The notes beneath the pieces are model-generated. The model was not told the origin of the DNA. It worked only from the letters and a program-made list of their open reading frames with translations, and did not search any database. This document shows positions 62,978 to 64,000 of a stretch of DNA of 64,000 bases, piece after piece (the stretch's first letter is position 1; each line of letters opens with the position of its first letter). This DNA is from Pseudomonas mendocina. Its GTDB lineage: Bacteria > Pseudomonadota > Gammaproteobacteria > Pseudomonadales > Pseudomonadaceae. The translations under genes and the position numbers were made by a program. The stretch spans positions 434,001 to 498,000 of the forward strand of contig NZ_CP027657.1 of NCBI RefSeq assembly GCF_003008615.1, in the 5' to 3' direction.

Positions 62978-64000
62978 TTAGATCGCCGCAGCTGCCACTG
63001 CCCTGGAACGCCAGGCAAACCCCAGCACCATCAGCAGTCCCAGCCCCGCCATCGCCGCACCGGCCAGGGAGATCGCCGGGTAGCCCAGCCCTGCCTTGAT
63101 CACCGCACCGCCCAGTGCCGCGCCGATGGCGTTACCCAGGTTGAAGGCACCGATATTCACTGCCGAGGCCAGGTTGGGTGCGGCCTTGGCCGCCTCCATC
63201 ACGCGCATCTGTAGCGGCGGTACGATGGCGAAGCTGGCGATGCCCCAGATCAGGATGGCCACGGCGGCGGGCAGCGGCCAGCGCATCAGCACGGTGAAGG
63301 CCAGCAAGACCAGAATCAGAGTACCCAGCGAGACGATCAGAGTGCGGTCGACGGAGCGATCCGCCGCCTTGCCGCCCCACACGTTGCCCAGCGTCAGGCC
63401 GATGCCGTACAGCACCAACATGGCGGTGATGAAGGCGGTGGAGGCCTGGGTCTCGCTGCTGAGGATCGGCGCGATATAGGTGAACACGGTGAACATCGCG
63501 CTGGAACCGATCACGGTCAGGGCCAGCGCTGCCAGCACCGGACCACGGCCCAGCACGCGGATTTCAGCCAGTACGCCGTCGCTCTTCGGCAGCGGCACAT
63601 TGGGCAGCGCGAACCACAGCGAGAGCATCGCCAGCACACCGAGGCCGGTGATGCCCCAGAACGCCGTGCGCCAGCCAAACACCTCACCGAACCAGGCCGC
63701 CAGCGGCACACCGCCGATGGTCGCCAGGGTCAGGCCCATGAACATGGCCGCCACCGCCCCCGCACGTTTGTCTGGTGCGACCACGCTGGCAGCGACGATG
63801 GAGCCGACGCCGAAGAAGGCGCCGTGGTTGAGCGAGGTCACCACCCGGGCGATCAGCAGGCTGGTGTAGTCAGTCGCCAGGGCCGACATCAGGTTGCCCA
63901 GGGTGAAGATGGCCATCAGCCCGATCAGCAGATAGCGCCGAGGAATCTTGCCGGTGGTCAGGGTCATCAGTGGTGCGCCGAGCAACACGCCCAGCGCATA
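62978..64000 (-). CDS. MFS transporter, drug/arabinose-efflux type, partial
   Basis: 341 residues in the window; the N-terminal first helices lie beyond the right edge, as the frame is open to 64000. About ten TM helices; GAPLMTLTTGKIPRRYLLI (loop 2-3 motif region), NHGAFFGVGSIVAASVV and LFGWRTAF-like FGWRTAFWGI place it among DHA1 efflux carriers (AraJ/CmlA-like). Substrate unknown. A fragment of a similar gene is at 62246-62320. Confidence 0.88.
   Translation of the reverse strand, partial: YALGVLLGAPLMTLTTGKIPRRYLLIGLMAIFTLGNLMSALATDYTSLLIARVVTSLNHGAFFGVGSIVAASVVAPDKRAGAVAAMFMGLTLATIGGVPLAAWFGEVFGWRTAFWGITGLGVLAMLSLWFALPNVPLPKSDGVLAEIRVLGRGPVLAALALTVIGSSAMFTVFTYIAPILSSETQASTAFITAMLVLYGIGLTLGNVWGGKAADRSVDRTLIVSLGTLILVLLAFTVLMRWPLPAAVAILIWGIASFAIVPPLQMRVMEAAKAAPNLASAVNIGAFNLGNAIGAALGGAVIKAGLGYPAISLAGAAMAGLGLLMVLGFAWRSRAVAAAAI

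Overview
The window is a piece of a Pseudomonas chromosome. High GC, strongly biased codons and gene content (acsA beside an itaconate-type locus, phhR/phhAB, cyoABCDE, gcd, hrpA, type B ribosomal proteins) point to the genus. The REP-like palindromes and the chromosomal integron fit the P. mendocina/oleovorans/stutzeri side of it; the species is an inference. No rRNA or tRNA gene was seen.

Layout. 1-5.3 kb: end of a DUF4197 gene, an EAL phosphodiesterase behind a CHASE3-type chemoreceptor, and acetyl-CoA synthetase. 5.3-13.4 kb: an itaconate/C5-dicarboxylate degradation locus (DctP binding protein, citramalyl-CoA lyase, CoA-transferase, MmgE/PrpD, acyl-CoA dehydrogenase, itaconyl-CoA hydratase, divergent LysR). 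It follows the gene order remembered for P. aeruginosa but lacks the dctQM and glyoxalase genes, and a 187-bp repeat sits where the glyoxalase gene would be. 13.7-17.8 kb: a candidate Zur-regulated rpmE2-rpmJ2 pair, the phenylalanine hydroxylase regulon and a cold-shock gene. 18-22.6 kb: a Gld-like ABC export operon.

22.7-28.4 kb: a chromosomal integron with intI on the minus strand, an attI region, nine attC sites and ten mostly unknown AT-rich cassette genes on the plus strand. The last cassette has no attC. Directly downstream (28.4-31.8 kb) is a run of tightly overlapping small genes. It includes a GC-rich homologue of the fifth cassette's secreted protein and a PD-(D/E)XK nuclease-like protein.

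31.8-53.2 kb is mostly core genome: DUF3087, AraC/CMD/glutaredoxin, a second chemoreceptor, an alpha/beta hydrolase, nhaA, an MpaB-family oxygenase with TetR, a nucleotidyltransferase, cyoABCDE, a repeat-filled intergenic region, a thioredoxin-like pair and hrpA. 53.5-59.4 kb is an AT-rich defence island: an OGG-fold glycosylase-like gene, a Hachiman-type hamAB pair, then a P4-like leader with a well-folded C4-type antisense RNA candidate and two small genes. The window ends with gcd, a repeat, an MFS gene fragment, a small CMD protein and a partial MFS transporter.

Cross-cutting features are several families of palindromic or interspersed repeats. One (copies at 9.94 and 31.83 kb) has terminal inverted repeats that differ in sequence between copies but stay self-complementary within each copy.
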